NCBI GenBank assembly: GCA_031431475.1
Contig: JANPDL010000027.1
Span: forward strand, 58,042-122,041
Direction of reading: 5' to 3'
Origin: JADCCX01 sp031431475
GTDB lineage: Bacteria; Pseudomonadota; Alphaproteobacteria; Rhizobiales; Beijerinckiaceae
Length of the DNA stretch: 64,000 bases
Shown one piece after another: positions 42,723 through 51,266 of the stretch (the stretch's first letter is position 1; each line of letters begins with the position of its first letter). Under the pieces are notes generated by a model. The model searched no databases, was not told the origin of the DNA, and saw only the letters and a list, made by a program, of their open reading frames with translations. Both the position numbers and the translations under genes were made by a program.

Positions 42723-45437
42723 ATGACATCGCTCGACAGCTTCAAGTGCCGCAAGAAACTCAAGGTCGGCACGAAGACCTATCATTATTACTCCCTCAAA
42801 TCAGCCGAGAAGAACGGCCTACCCGGCATCTCCTCCCTGCCCTTCTCCATGAAGGTGCTGCTGGAGAACCTGCTGCGCCACGAGGACAACCGCTCGGTCA
42901 CCAAGAAGGACATCGAATCCTTCGTGGCGTGGCTCAAGAACAAAGGCACCAAGCAGGCCGAGATCGGCTTCCGCCCGGCCCGCGTGCTGATGCAGGATTT
43001 TACCGGCGTTCCCGCCGTGGTTGATCTGGCCGCGATGCGTGACGGCATGAAGCTGCTGGGTGGCGACCCCGAGAAGATCAACCCGCTCGTGCCGGTCGAT
43101 CTTGTGATTGACCACTCAGTGGTCGTGGACTTCTTCGGTACGGCCAAATCGCTGGGGCAGAACGTCAAGCGCGAGTATGAGCAGAACCAAGAGCGGTACA
43201 AGTTCCTGAAATGGGGCCAGGGCGCCTTCAAGAATTTTCGCGTCGTGCCGCCCGGCACTGGCATCTGCCATCAGGTGAACCTCGAATATCTGGCGCAGAC
43301 CGTGTGGACCAAAAAGGAAAAGGTGAAGGACAAGAAGGGCAAGGTCTCGACTGTCGAGGTCGCCTATCCCGACACCGTTGTTGGCACGGATTCGCACACC
43401 ACCATGATCAATGGCCTGGGAGTTCTGGGCTGGGGCGTCGGCGGCATTGAGGCGGAGGCCGCCATGCTGGGCCAGCCGCAATCCATGCTGCTGCCGGAAG
43501 TCATCGGCTTCAAGGTCACGGGCAAGCTGAAGGAAGGCATCACCGCCACCGATCTCGTGCTCGTGGTGGTGCAGATGCTGCGCAAGAAGGGCGTCGTCTC
43601 AAAGTTCGTGGAGTTCTTCGGCCCCGGCCTCAACAACATGACGCTGGCTGATCGCGCCACCATCGCCAACATGGGCCCGGAATACGGTGCGACCTGCGGC
43701 TTCTTCCCGGTTGATGGCGAGACACTCGACTACCTCACGATGTCGGGACGCAAGGACGCGCGCATCGCACTGGTGGAGAAGTACAGCAAGGCGCAGGGCC
43801 TGTTCCGCACCTCATCGTCACCTGATCCCGTATTTACCGACACGCTGGAACTTGATCTCTCAACCGTAAAGCCCGCGATGGCTGGGCCGAAGCGTCCAGA
43901 AGGTCGCATCGATCTGGAATCCGTTGGCAAGGGCTTCGCTGCTGCCATGGAGACGGACTACAAGAAAGCAGTCGAGATCAGCCGTCGTGTGAAGGTCGAG
44001 GGCAAGAACTTCGATCTTGGTCATGGCGATGTCGTCATCGCCGCCATCACGTCCTGCACCAACACCTCCAACCCAAGCGTGCTGATCGGCGCAGGACTCC
44101 TGGCCCGCAACGCTGCGGCAAAGGGCCTGAAGACCAAGCCATGGGTGAAGACCTCACTGGCACCGGGATCGCAAGTTGTGGCGGAGTATCTCGGCAATTC
44201 GGGCCTGCAGAAGGATCTGGATAAGCTGGGCTTCAACATCGTCGGTTTCGGCTGCACCACCTGCATCGGCAATTCCGGCCCGCTGGCACCCGAAATCTCC
44301 AAGTCGATCAACGACAATGGCCTGATCGCGGCTGCCGTGCTCTCGGGCAACCGCAATTTCGAGGGCCGGGTGTCACCCGATGCACAGGCGAATTACCTGG
44401 CCTCGCCGCCGCTGGTGGTGGCCTATGCGCTGGCGGGAACGGTGCAGATCGATCTGACGACCGAGCCGCTGGGTATCGGCCGCGATGGCAAGCCCGTCTT
44501 CCTCAAGGATATCTGGCCGACATCGAAGGAAATCCAGTCCTTCATTGCCAAATTCGTCACCAAGAAGCTGTTCAAGTCGAAGTATGCCGACGTGTTCAAG
44601 GGTGATTCCAACTGGCAGAAGATCAAGACCAGCACGGGTCAGACTTACGCTTGGGATGACAAGTCGACCTACGTGCAGAACCCGCCGTATTTCCGGGGCC
44701 TGAAGCAAGAAGCATCGGCTGTGAGCGATATCTCGGGTGCGCGCATTCTCGGACTGCTCGGCGACAAGATCACGACAGATCACATCTCGCCCGCCGGTTC
44801 GATCAAGGCGGCTTCGCCCGCTGGCAAGTACCTGATGGACAACAAGGTGGAACCCGCCGACTTCAACCAGTACGGCACGCGGCGTGGCAACCACGAGGTG
44901 ATGATGCGTGGCACCTTCGCCAACATCCGCTTGCGAAACCACATGATGGGTCCCAACGGACGCGAGGGTGGCTTCACCATTCACTACCCGTCCAAGGAGG
45001 AGATGCCTATCTACGATGCCGCCATGAAGTATCATGCGGAGAAGACGCCTTTGGTGATCTTCGCGGGCATCGAATACGGCAACGGCTCATCGCGTGACTG
45101 GGCGGCCAAAGGGACCAACCTGCTGGGCGTCAAGGCTGTGATCGCGCAGAGCTTCGAGCGCATCCATCGTTCGAACCTGGTCGGCATGGGCGTGGTACCC
45201 TTCACCTTGGAAGAGGGTACGACCTGGATGTCGCTCGGTCTCAAGGGTGACGAAAGCGTCTCGATCAAGGGGCTCGGCAAGGTCAAGCCGCGCCAGAAGA
45301 TGGAAGCCGAGGTCACTTTTGCTGACGGCAAGGTCAAAAAAGTGCCCATCCTGTGCCGTATCGATACACTTGATGAGATCGACTACTTCCGCAATGCAGG
45401 TATTCTACATTACGTGCTGAGAGGCCTTGCAGCCTGA
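42723..45437 (+). CDS. acnA: Aconitate hydratase A
   Basis: The 904-residue aconitase carries the [4Fe-4S] ligands C445 (TSCTNTSNPS), C511 and C514 (GCTTCIGNSG), with the spacing of AcnA/IRP1 proteins. The C-terminal swivel domain has YGNGSSRDWAAKG. It isomerises citrate to isocitrate in the TCA cycle. The ATG at 42723 with AGGA upstream gives MTSLDSFKCRKKL, the usual start; an in-frame extension to 42597 is GC-rich leader. A strong terminator follows. The divergent ccmA pair next door is a common alphaproteobacterial arrangement. Confidence 0.96.
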   Translation: MTSLDSFKCRKKLKVGTKTYHYYSLKSAEKNGLPGISSLPFSMKVLLENLLRHEDNRSVTKKDIESFVAWLKNKGTKQAEIGFRPARVLMQDFTGVPAVVDLAAMRDGMKLLGGDPEKINPLVPVDLVIDHSVVVDFFGTAKSLGQNVKREYEQNQERYKFLKWGQGAFKNFRVVPPGTGICHQVNLEYLAQTVWTKKEKVKDKKGKVSTVEVAYPDTVVGTDSHTTMINGLGVLGWGVGGIEAEAAMLGQPQSMLLPEVIGFKVTGKLKEGITATDLVLVVVQMLRKKGVVSKFVEFFGPGLNNMTLADRATIANMGPEYGATCGFFPVDGETLDYLTMSGRKDARIALVEKYSKAQGLFRTSSSPDPVFTDTLELDLSTVKPAMAGPKRPEGRIDLESVGKGFAAAMETDYKKAVEISRRVKVEGKNFDLGHGDVVIAAITSCTNTSNPSVLIGAGLLARNAAAKGLKTKPWVKTSLAPGSQVVAEYLGNSGLQKDLDKLGFNIVGFGCTTCIGNSGPLAPEISKSINDNGLIAAAVLSGNRNFEGRVSPDAQANYLASPPLVVAYALAGTVQIDLTTEPLGIGRDGKPVFLKDIWPTSKEIQSFIAKFVTKKLFKSKYADVFKGDSNWQKIKTSTGQTYAWDDKSTYVQNPPYFRGLKQEASAVSDISGARILGLLGDKITTDHISPAGSIKAASPAGKYLMDNKVEPADFNQYGTRRGNHEVMMRGTFANIRLRNHMMGPNGREGGFTIHYPSKEEMPIYDAAMKYHAEKTPLVIFAGIEYGNGSSRDWAAKGTNLLGVKAVIAQSFERIHRSNLVGMGVVPFTLEEGTTWMSLGLKGDESVSIKGLGKVKPRQKMEAEVTFADGKVKKVPILCRIDTLDEIDYFRNAGILHYVLRGLAA

Positions 45438-45455
45438 TTTCAGGCAAATAGTGCC

Positions 45456-45492
45456 AAAAAAGGGGTTAGAGTCATGCTCCAGCCCCTTTTTT
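45456..45492 (+). terminator. Intrinsic terminator of acnA
   Basis: AAAAAAGGGG pairs exactly with CCCCTTTTTT across a 17-base interior that adds further pairing, ending in a run of six T. It begins 18 bases after the acnA stop. Confidence 0.85.
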
Positions 45493-45872
45493 ACGACAAT
45501 TATCTTGAAATTTGATATGCTTTTGAATGCTTGGAAGGCTTGCGCGTTAACCTTCGTTACTCACGCCCCGGACGAAGCCTTTGATTTTGAGGGAAATTTG
45601 TGGTAACACTTTCTTCACAATCAGGGTTTCGAACCGCAAGACAACCATTTCGGTGTTTCCATCCGCCGACAATCCGCAAAACAATGATACCTTGCAGTCT
45701 TTCTGCAGTGCCAATGCTTTTGCGCCTTTCTTGTGCCGATACCATGCTTGGACCTTCACGGCGACTTTGATCGTCGTGAGTGTCTCATCGCGGGGAAACT
45801 ATCTTCCCGCCAACTCTTGTGTGTCTTTGCCGGGTCATCTGGCAAAAGTACGATACGATAACGAGGACAAGA
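45493..45872. other. 380-base region without a supported gene, upstream of the CarD regulator
   Basis: The stretch is visibly less GC-rich than its neighbours. I find no ORF with a family signature in it; small open frames on both strands (for example 45547-45759 minus) lack a convincing start site. It most likely holds the promoter and a long leader of the CarD-family gene, plus spacer. I could not fix a promoter. Confidence 0.5.
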
Positions 45873-46463
45873 ATGAGCGCGAAAAAAGCGGGTCAGCAGC
45901 GTCTGGGCTTCAAAACAGGGGAATTCATTATCTATCCGGCCCACGGGCTGGGCAAGATCATCTCCATCGAGGAGCAGGAAATAGCCGGTTTCAAGCTTGA
46001 ACTGTTTGTCGTCTCCTTCCTCAAGGAGAAGATGACGTTGCGTGTTCCAACCGCGAAGATCGCACAGGTCGGCATGCGCAAGCTGTCGGATGCCGACACC
46101 ATCGCCCATGCTCTGGAAGTGCTCACGGGTCGTGCGCGCATCAAGCGCACGATGTGGAGCCGCCGCGCTCAGGAATACGAGGCGAAAATCAACTCGGGTG
46201 ATATCATCGCGGTGTCAGAGGTTGTACGCGACCTCTATCGTTCGGAAGCGCAGCCTGAGCAGTCTTATTCGGAACGCCAACTCTATGAGGCTGCCCTTGA
46301 GCGCCTGATGAGCGAGATTTCCGCCGTGGACGAGATCACCGACACAGAGGCGCTCAAGAAGATCGAGACCAGTCTTGCGAAAAACCCGCGCCGGGCCAAG
46401 GCTGCAGTTGATGCTGAATCCGCATCGGAAGATGAAGAAGCAGAAGAGGCCGAAGCCGCCTGA
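45873..46463 (+). CDS. CarD family transcriptional regulator
   Basis: The 196-residue protein has an N-terminal CarD/TRCF RNA-polymerase-interacting domain beginning FKTGEFIIYPAHGLGKI, followed by the helical C-terminal domain with WSRRAQEYEAKINSGDI and an acidic, Ala-rich tail. Such proteins bind the RNA polymerase beta subunit and stabilise open complexes, often at rRNA promoters. The ATG at 45873 has GAGGAC upstream and is preferred to the in-frame opening at 45780. A clear terminator follows. Confidence 0.93.
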   Translation: MSAKKAGQQRLGFKTGEFIIYPAHGLGKIISIEEQEIAGFKLELFVVSFLKEKMTLRVPTAKIAQVGMRKLSDADTIAHALEVLTGRARIKRTMWSRRAQEYEAKINSGDIIAVSEVVRDLYRSEAQPEQSYSERQLYEAALERLMSEISAVDEITDTEALKKIETSLAKNPRRAKAAVDAESASEDEEAEEAEAA

Positions 46464-46496
46464 TATCCTGCTTCCCATCTCCACTGGAAATGCGAG

Positions 46497-46522
46497 AACC
46501 CGGTCGTAAGACCGGGTTTTTT
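46497..46522 (+). terminator. Intrinsic terminator of the CarD gene
   Basis: A 9-bp perfect stem AACCCGGTC / GACCGGGTT with GTAA loop, ending in a run of T. It could also serve the minus-strand gene ending at 46565 only weakly. Confidence 0.88.
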
Positions 46523-46564
46523 ATTGTCAGAAAATGATGTCATTGCGGCCTGACAGAGTGAATA

Positions 46565-46993
46565 TCAAACACCGGTCTCAGCCTTCAGTCCAGCAGCTTC
46601 AATACCGGCGACGGCTGCCAGTTCATCATTGTCCGATGTGTCCCCGGAAATGCCGACTGCACCCATCAGTGCGCCCTTGGCATCCCGGATAAGCACGCCA
46701 CCCGGAACGGGAATAAGCGATCCGCCAATGACATGGGAAACAGCGGCAACAAAATGTGGGCGTTCAGCTGCCATCTTGGCGATCTGCCGGGATGAAACAC
46801 CCATAGCCACGGCGCCGTCAGCCTTCCCCCGTGCAATCTTCTCACGCTTGAGGCTTGAACCATCCTCGGCTGCATAGGCGACCAGAGCCCCACGGGCGTC
46901 GACCACCGCGATGCCCAAAGGCTTCATGGATTTTTCACGCGCCAGATCGAGCGCAACCCTGATGATCTTCTGGGCAGTCTTGAGTTTCAGCAT
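46565..46993 (-). CDS. GlcG/HbpS family heme-binding-like protein
   Basis: The 142-residue protein has the HbpS/GlcG fold pattern: a helical N-terminus (TAQKIIRVALDLAREKSMKP), VVDARGALVAYAAEDG, GGSLIPVPGGVLIRD and AVGISGDTSDNDELAAVAGIEA. Members bind heme or cobalamin-like ligands or have unknown roles. It stands alone between the CarD terminator and the HutD gene, on the opposite strand to both. Confidence 0.88.
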   Translation of the reverse strand: MLKLKTAQKIIRVALDLAREKSMKPLGIAVVDARGALVAYAAEDGSSLKREKIARGKADGAVAMGVSSRQIAKMAAERPHFVAAVSHVIGGSLIPVPGGVLIRDAKGALMGAVGISGDTSDNDELAAVAGIEAAGLKAETGV

Positions 46994-47100
46994 CTGTCGA
47001 ACCTTTCACGGCATGGAACCGCAGGCGGTTTCTTAAGATGCTGCCGCTTGAAGACCAAGCCCCAGTTTGGGATAACAGTCATCCACGACAGGAAACCTTC

Positions 47101-47679
47101 ATGCGCATCATCCGGGCCGACGAGCACATAACTTTGCCCTGGAAGAACGGTGGCGGGACGGCGACTGCTATTGTGGAATCACCCGCAGGTGCTGGCTTCG
47201 ATGCATTTGACTGGCGTATCTCGGGCGCGCATGTCGGACAAAATGGGCCGTTCTCCCTTTTTCCGGATGTGAACAGAACGATGTTCATCCTGAGCGGCAA
47301 CGAGCTATGCCTGCACGGGCTGATGCCGGACCCGGTCCGCCTGACAGTCACGAGCGCGCCGTTCGAATTTCCTGGAGACGTTCCGGTCTCTGCCACACTG
47401 ACAGATGGGCCGGTCGATGATCTCAACATCATGGTGGACCGTCGACATTTCCAGCGCGTGGCGCGAAGACTGGCAGCTGGGTCAGGCGAACGGATTGAAC
47501 CGCGCGGCGTTCTGCTGGTATATTCAGAAACCGGCGAGGTCAAAGTCAGGACGGCAAAGGGTCACGCCACGCTTCACAGCAATGATACGCTGGTTTGCGA
47601 TGAGGCTGCCGATATCACCGTCGGTACAGGCAGTAAGGCAATCCTTATTGAGATATGGCCGATTGCACGGCCTGCGTAA
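47101..47679 (+). CDS. HutD family protein (Ves-like cupin)
   Basis: The 192-residue cupin-fold protein has the HutD opening (LPWKNGGGTATAI) and FDWRISGAHVGQNGPFSLFPDVNR, then LNIMVDRRHF. HutD/Ves proteins accompany histidine use or act in stress, with no firm reaction. I chose the ATG at 47101 because AGGAAA sits before it; the opening at 47038 lacks one. No other hut genes are in the window. It converges on the hydrolase gene nine bases away. Confidence 0.88.
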   Translation: MRIIRADEHITLPWKNGGGTATAIVESPAGAGFDAFDWRISGAHVGQNGPFSLFPDVNRTMFILSGNELCLHGLMPDPVRLTVTSAPFEFPGDVPVSATLTDGPVDDLNIMVDRRHFQRVARRLAAGSGERIEPRGVLLVYSETGEVKVRTAKGHATLHSNDTLVCDEAADITVGTGSKAILIEIWPIARPA

Positions 47680-47688
47680 TCGCCGGAC

Positions 47689-48624
47689 TCATACAGCACG
47701 GTCTTCAGTCGCATTCACGAAGGCAGAAATTTTTTGCATGGCCGCCCGGTCGGAGAGCAGTGGTGCATGCCCCTCCCCCACCACAACATAGGATTCGCAA
47801 AGCGGATGCCGCTCGACCATCTCGGCTTGCGTCGCTTGTGAAAACAGATCCGAGTTATCTCCGCGGATCGACAGAACAGGAACACCCTTCAATCCTTCGA
47901 AGTATTGCCACAGCTCAGGCAGTGGCTGTTCGAGGTCATAGGCCTCAAGGCTTTTCATCAGCATGGGATCGTAATCCGGCACCAGTCCCTGCGGGCTGTC
48001 CTTGAAAGTACGGCGGGCGAACGTGTTCCAGTCCGCATCGGAGAGGCGGGTGAAATGCTGGCTGGCGATGCGTTTCAGCATCTGCACAGCATCGGGGTAA
48101 TCACGCGGTTTGGGCAGCTTGCCAATGTAGCCCTTAATGCGCGCCAGACCCTTGCCGTCGATGACCGCGCCGATATCATTCAGAACCGCACCCTTGATGC
48201 AGCCCGGACGGACGACGGATAGCCCCATGGTGATGATGCCGCCGCGCGATGTGCCAATGAAGATCGCGGCATGAATGCCCACGGCCGTCAGGACATCCTG
48301 CACGTCCTGCATCTCGATGCGCGGATCGTAATTGGCCGGATCAGGATCGTAGTCCGAGCGTCCGCGCCCCCGGTAGTCCATTGCGAGCACCATACGGGGT
48401 CGGGAGCGGTGCGTGGACAGGAACGTCGCTATCTCGTGGAAGTCAGCACTGGTGCGGGCAAGACCGGGCAGGCAAACAACAGGCAGGCGCGGTAAATGTG
48501 GTGAGCCATAGAGGCGGTTGTGCAATCTCAGCCCATCCTGACTGAGACACCAGAAACTCTCCCAAAGGGTGTTTTCGCCATCTTGCAAGGGGTTTGAAAG
48601 CACGTTTGCAACCGATACAGCCAT
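47689..48624 (-). CDS. Alpha/beta hydrolase
   Basis: The 311-residue alpha/beta hydrolase has the oxyanion region CLPGLARTSADFHE, nucleophile elbow GTSRGG, an acid in SIRGDNSDLF and a C-terminal histidine in GEGHAPLL, so the catalytic triad looks complete. It probably acts on an ester or lactone. The ATG at 48624 gives the better N-terminus than the opening at 48687. Upstream lies the TPR/winged-helix gene on the same strand, 37 bases away. Confidence 0.87.
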   Translation of the reverse strand: MAVSVANVLSNPLQDGENTLWESFWCLSQDGLRLHNRLYGSPHLPRLPVVCLPGLARTSADFHEIATFLSTHRSRPRMVLAMDYRGRGRSDYDPDPANYDPRIEMQDVQDVLTAVGIHAAIFIGTSRGGIITMGLSVVRPGCIKGAVLNDIGAVIDGKGLARIKGYIGKLPKPRDYPDAVQMLKRIASQHFTRLSDADWNTFARRTFKDSPQGLVPDYDPMLMKSLEAYDLEQPLPELWQYFEGLKGVPVLSIRGDNSDLFSQATQAEMVERHPLCESYVVVGEGHAPLLSDRAAMQKISAFVNATEDRAV

Positions 48625-48661
48625 AACTATCAAATGCTCCAGAAAATCATGCTCTGACCGA

Positions 48662-50461
48662 TCACGGAAGTGTGGCCGCCCATTCACGCGCTCCCGTGAA
48701 GTCTTTCACAAGACGCGAGATCGTGCCTTCATCGAAGGCCAGCCGCTTCAGATACGCCGCCGGATCAACAAGGATGACTGGGTGCAGGCGGCGCATGTCT
48801 GCAAGCGCCTTTTTACCGGACGGCTCATCCAGATTTTTGCGCGCCACCATGATCATCGCCATCATGGCCAACGGATACTCGCTACCACCCAAGGCGCTCG
48901 CGATCCGCCTGGATTGATCGTTCTGATCGAGCAGATAATAGGCTGCCGCCCGGAACGTCAGCGCCCATGTCGGCGGCGAAGTGTTCAACTCCAACGCCTG
49001 CTGGAGCATGGTAAGCCCCTTCTCGTAATAGCCGGATTGCACATGTCGCGCACCAACATCTGCCAGGATTTCGGTATCAAACGGATTGAGAGCCATGGCC
49101 TCATTGGCGGCACGCCATGCACTTTCCATCTCGCCCCTCGCAAAATGAGCGGCGAGCAAGGCCTGATGGGAGCGCGCGCTGGCCGGTGCAAGGGTCGCGG
49201 CACGGTTGGCACTTTCCAGCGCCCGGTCCAGCGGATTGCCTGGCAGCGGATTATACCCCTGACGATACTCTTCGAGATACAGATAGGTCAGTTGCGCATG
49301 CAGACTGCTGATGCCGGGAAACTGCTTGATGCGCTGGATCAGGCAGTTACGGGCCATGCCGTGGTTCCGGCTGTCATTGGTGCGCCAGTAGTCAAAACCC
49401 GAGACAATGCAGCCATAAGGATCATCCTTGCGCTGGCCTGAAGCCAGCCTGCTGCGAACATGCGCATGAATGACGCCATAGGGCTGGGCGATGGCGGTCG
49501 ATATGGCCTGCACAATCTTTGTCCGCGCGCCATCCCCCTGAGGCCCGGGCGGCACCGGATCGAACTCGCGCGACCACAACAATGTTTGATCAGCCTGATC
49601 CACCAGCCGGGCATTGAAGCGGATCATTGAATTGGCGGCACTGATGGCGCTGATCCGCAGGATCAGCAAGCTGCCAGATCGGAGCTGGGACGGGCGTGCT
49701 GCCGTCGAGACCATATCCGCGATGTCGTGGACAATCACGATATCATCGAATCGCGCTACAGCATCCCGCGTGCGTTGAACCAGCCCGGCCAGATCGGGCG
49801 GCTCCGGTGAAGCAGCATCTGCCTCGACCACGATGGAGGGTGCAAAACGGTCGAACGCCGGTCCCCGCTCGCTGGTGGCAATCGGTACAGAGACTGTGCG
49901 CAGGAGATAAGCACCTGTCCCTGCCAGAGAGATCAAACCGATGATAGCGAGCCCGAGGATCGTGGCGCGAACAGGTTTTTTGCGGATCCAGAGTAACCGC
50001 TGCCGTGTTGCCGCTGAACGGGCGGCAGGTTCGGATGCGGCCAGAGCCGGACCGATGGCGGTCAAAAGCTCGATATCCCGCAAGAAGAACAGCGGCGCAT
50101 ACACGCCTTTGTCCAGCGTGACGGCAACGGACTCATTTGGAAACGCAGTGTTGTACTCGGCCATGGCCTGACGCAACCGCCCAGCCTGCACGCGCACGAT
50201 CGGATCGGTCTGGGGGTCAAAACTGACAGGGCGGTTAAGCGCGAGTGTCGCGATGGAATAACCCTTGAGATCACCTCCGCGCCCCTGCAGCGTCTCCTCG
50301 ACAATGAAGGTCAGGAAGGACGAGAGCTGCGGGGAATCGCTGAACTGTGGCGATGCCAGCATGCGAACGAGACAGGCACGAATCTGCTCTGGCGTCGGAC
50401 TGCCCAGTGCTTGCTGCGGGTTGAGGCCAGTCCCCAAAGAGCGCCCCCTGAAACGATCCAA
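48662..50461 (-). CDS. Winged-helix / TPR membrane protein (adenylate-cyclase-associated type)
   Basis: The 599-residue protein has three parts. Residues about 25-120 form the domain with SSFLTFIVEETLQGRG and FDPQTDPIVRVQAGRLRQ, which is found in proteobacterial TPR and cyclase-like signalling proteins and resembles a DNA-binding winged helix. A single membrane helix lies at about 165-188. The outer part has a FlgO/periplasmic-like region and C-terminal TPR helices (RAATLAPASARSHQALLAAH). No cyclase catalytic motif is seen. Such proteins may sense periplasmic signals; the target is unknown. Upstream DNA carries three palindromes. Confidence 0.8.
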   Translation of the reverse strand: MDRFRGRSLGTGLNPQQALGSPTPEQIRACLVRMLASPQFSDSPQLSSFLTFIVEETLQGRGGDLKGYSIATLALNRPVSFDPQTDPIVRVQAGRLRQAMAEYNTAFPNESVAVTLDKGVYAPLFFLRDIELLTAIGPALAASEPAARSAATRQRLLWIRKKPVRATILGLAIIGLISLAGTGAYLLRTVSVPIATSERGPAFDRFAPSIVVEADAASPEPPDLAGLVQRTRDAVARFDDIVIVHDIADMVSTAARPSQLRSGSLLILRISAISAANSMIRFNARLVDQADQTLLWSREFDPVPPGPQGDGARTKIVQAISTAIAQPYGVIHAHVRSRLASGQRKDDPYGCIVSGFDYWRTNDSRNHGMARNCLIQRIKQFPGISSLHAQLTYLYLEEYRQGYNPLPGNPLDRALESANRAATLAPASARSHQALLAAHFARGEMESAWRAANEAMALNPFDTEILADVGARHVQSGYYEKGLTMLQQALELNTSPPTWALTFRAAAYYLLDQNDQSRRIASALGGSEYPLAMMAMIMVARKNLDEPSGKKALADMRRLHPVILVDPAAYLKRLAFDEGTISRLVKDFTGAREWAATLP

Positions 50462-50559
50462 GCTGTCCTTAGCCGATCATCGCGATGATCTCAACCAAGG
50501 GCTTTCGCGCTTGCTTCAAGGGACGTTGCGGATTTTCAACCCCGTTCCGGTGGCAGTAT

Positions 50560-50572
50560 GTTACTCTGTAAC
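50560..50572. promoter_or_regulatory. Palindrome GTTAC-N3-GTAAC
   Basis: A perfect 5-bp inverted repeat with a 3-base spacer, about 100 bases upstream of the TPR/winged-helix start. Its half-sites recur in reversed order at 50609-50623. Confidence 0.45.
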
Positions 50573-50608
50573 GAATACTAAAGCATTGATATCAATAGAA
50601 TTATTTTG

Positions 50609-50623
50609 ATGTAACAGTTACAT
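50609..50623. promoter_or_regulatory. Palindrome ATGTAAC-A-GTTACAT
   Basis: A perfect 7-bp inverted repeat around a single A. It is operator-like in size, with the same GTAAC/GTTAC half-sites as 50560-50572. ATTGATATCAAT at 50585-50596 lies between them. Confidence 0.5.
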
Positions 50624-50780
50624 GACGCAACGTATCCCCCCGTAACTGCCAAAACAGTTCGGCCAGTGAGATAAAGCCCCCAATCATCAGGGCAGCCCGA
50701 CAAGGGACAACGCCAAGCCTGAACTCATCTGCGCTCCGACCTGAACCGGAGCGCCTCACCCGTACCGATGGAGCTTTGCC

Positions 50781-51092
50781 ATGACCGGCACTGAATCCGT
50801 GAAAGAAGGAACGAACGCCTTGCCTTTCGCACAATCGGCTCAACTCGTTGAGCCACTACCAATACCCAGCAAGACGCCGACGATCGAAGAGCAACTCGCC
50901 TTTGTCATTCGCTCGGCACAGGATGTCGCCATCGTAGCTGAAGAGCTTCTGCGAGAATTCGTTGCCCTGGAAGCCAGCAAGCAAGCTGGCCATGATCGCA
51001 GCGTTCCACATGCCATAGTACTCGCACCACGGCTGCTGTCAGCGACACAGCAGCAGCTGACCTCTCTCCTGGCGATGATGAAAACCATCTGA
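50781..51092 (+). CDS. Small protein of unknown function
   Basis: A 103-residue soluble protein with an ATG preceded by GGAG at good spacing and a strong terminator 43 bases after the stop. The frame is followed by no neighbour on the same transcript. The sequence is predicted mostly helical after residue 33 (TIEEQLAFVIRSAQDVAIVAEELLREF), with no signal peptide or metal motif. I do not recognise a family. Gene status rests on the site, terminator and ordinary composition. Confidence 0.6.
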   Translation: MTGTESVKEGTNALPFAQSAQLVEPLPIPSKTPTIEEQLAFVIRSAQDVAIVAEELLREFVALEASKQAGHDRSVPHAIVLAPRLLSATQQQLTSLLAMMKTI

Positions 51093-51135
51093 CGTCACCC
51101 CCCTCAAAAGCAAAAGCACGAACACTGCAAAAGCT

Positions 51136-51165
51136 GGCACCCGCCCCCGAGGGTGCCTTTTCTTT
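51136..51165 (+). terminator. Intrinsic terminator after the small unknown gene
   Basis: A 7-bp perfect stem GGCACCC / GGGTGCC with an 8-base loop, followed by a T-rich tail. Confidence 0.8.
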
Positions 51166-51266
51166 GTCGAGGTGTTGCAAAGCATGGCGTTGCACTGGCA
51201 CTGTCCAGCACGCGCAACGGCTGAACGATGTCAGCCATTGCGCCCCGCCATAGCCAAGAGGCCATC

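Larger units (their letters stand above)
50462..50780. other. 319-base divergent intergenic region with clustered palindromes
   Basis: No gene is supported here. The middle (50555-50630) is AT-rich and has three palindromes: GTTAC-TCT-GTAAC, ATTGATATCAAT and ATGTAAC-A-GTTACAT. It probably holds the promoters of the TPR/winged-helix gene (minus) and the small unknown gene at 50781 (plus). Confidence 0.55.

Noticed and set aside
45540..45570. CtrA box (TTAA-N7-TTAA) upstream of the CarD gene
   Set aside because: GTTAACCTTCGTTAC has only one full TTAA and a wrong second half; the match is not convincing.
45547..45759. Minus-strand open frame of 70 codons in the acnA-CarD gap
   Set aside because: No family signature and no clear ribosome binding site, and it lies in the region expected to hold the CarD promoter and leader. 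Overlapping frames on the other strand are equally open.
48662..50461. Adenylate cyclase
   Set aside because: Related TPR proteins are often labelled so, but no class III cyclase catalytic residues are visible; only the winged-helix-like, membrane and TPR parts are.
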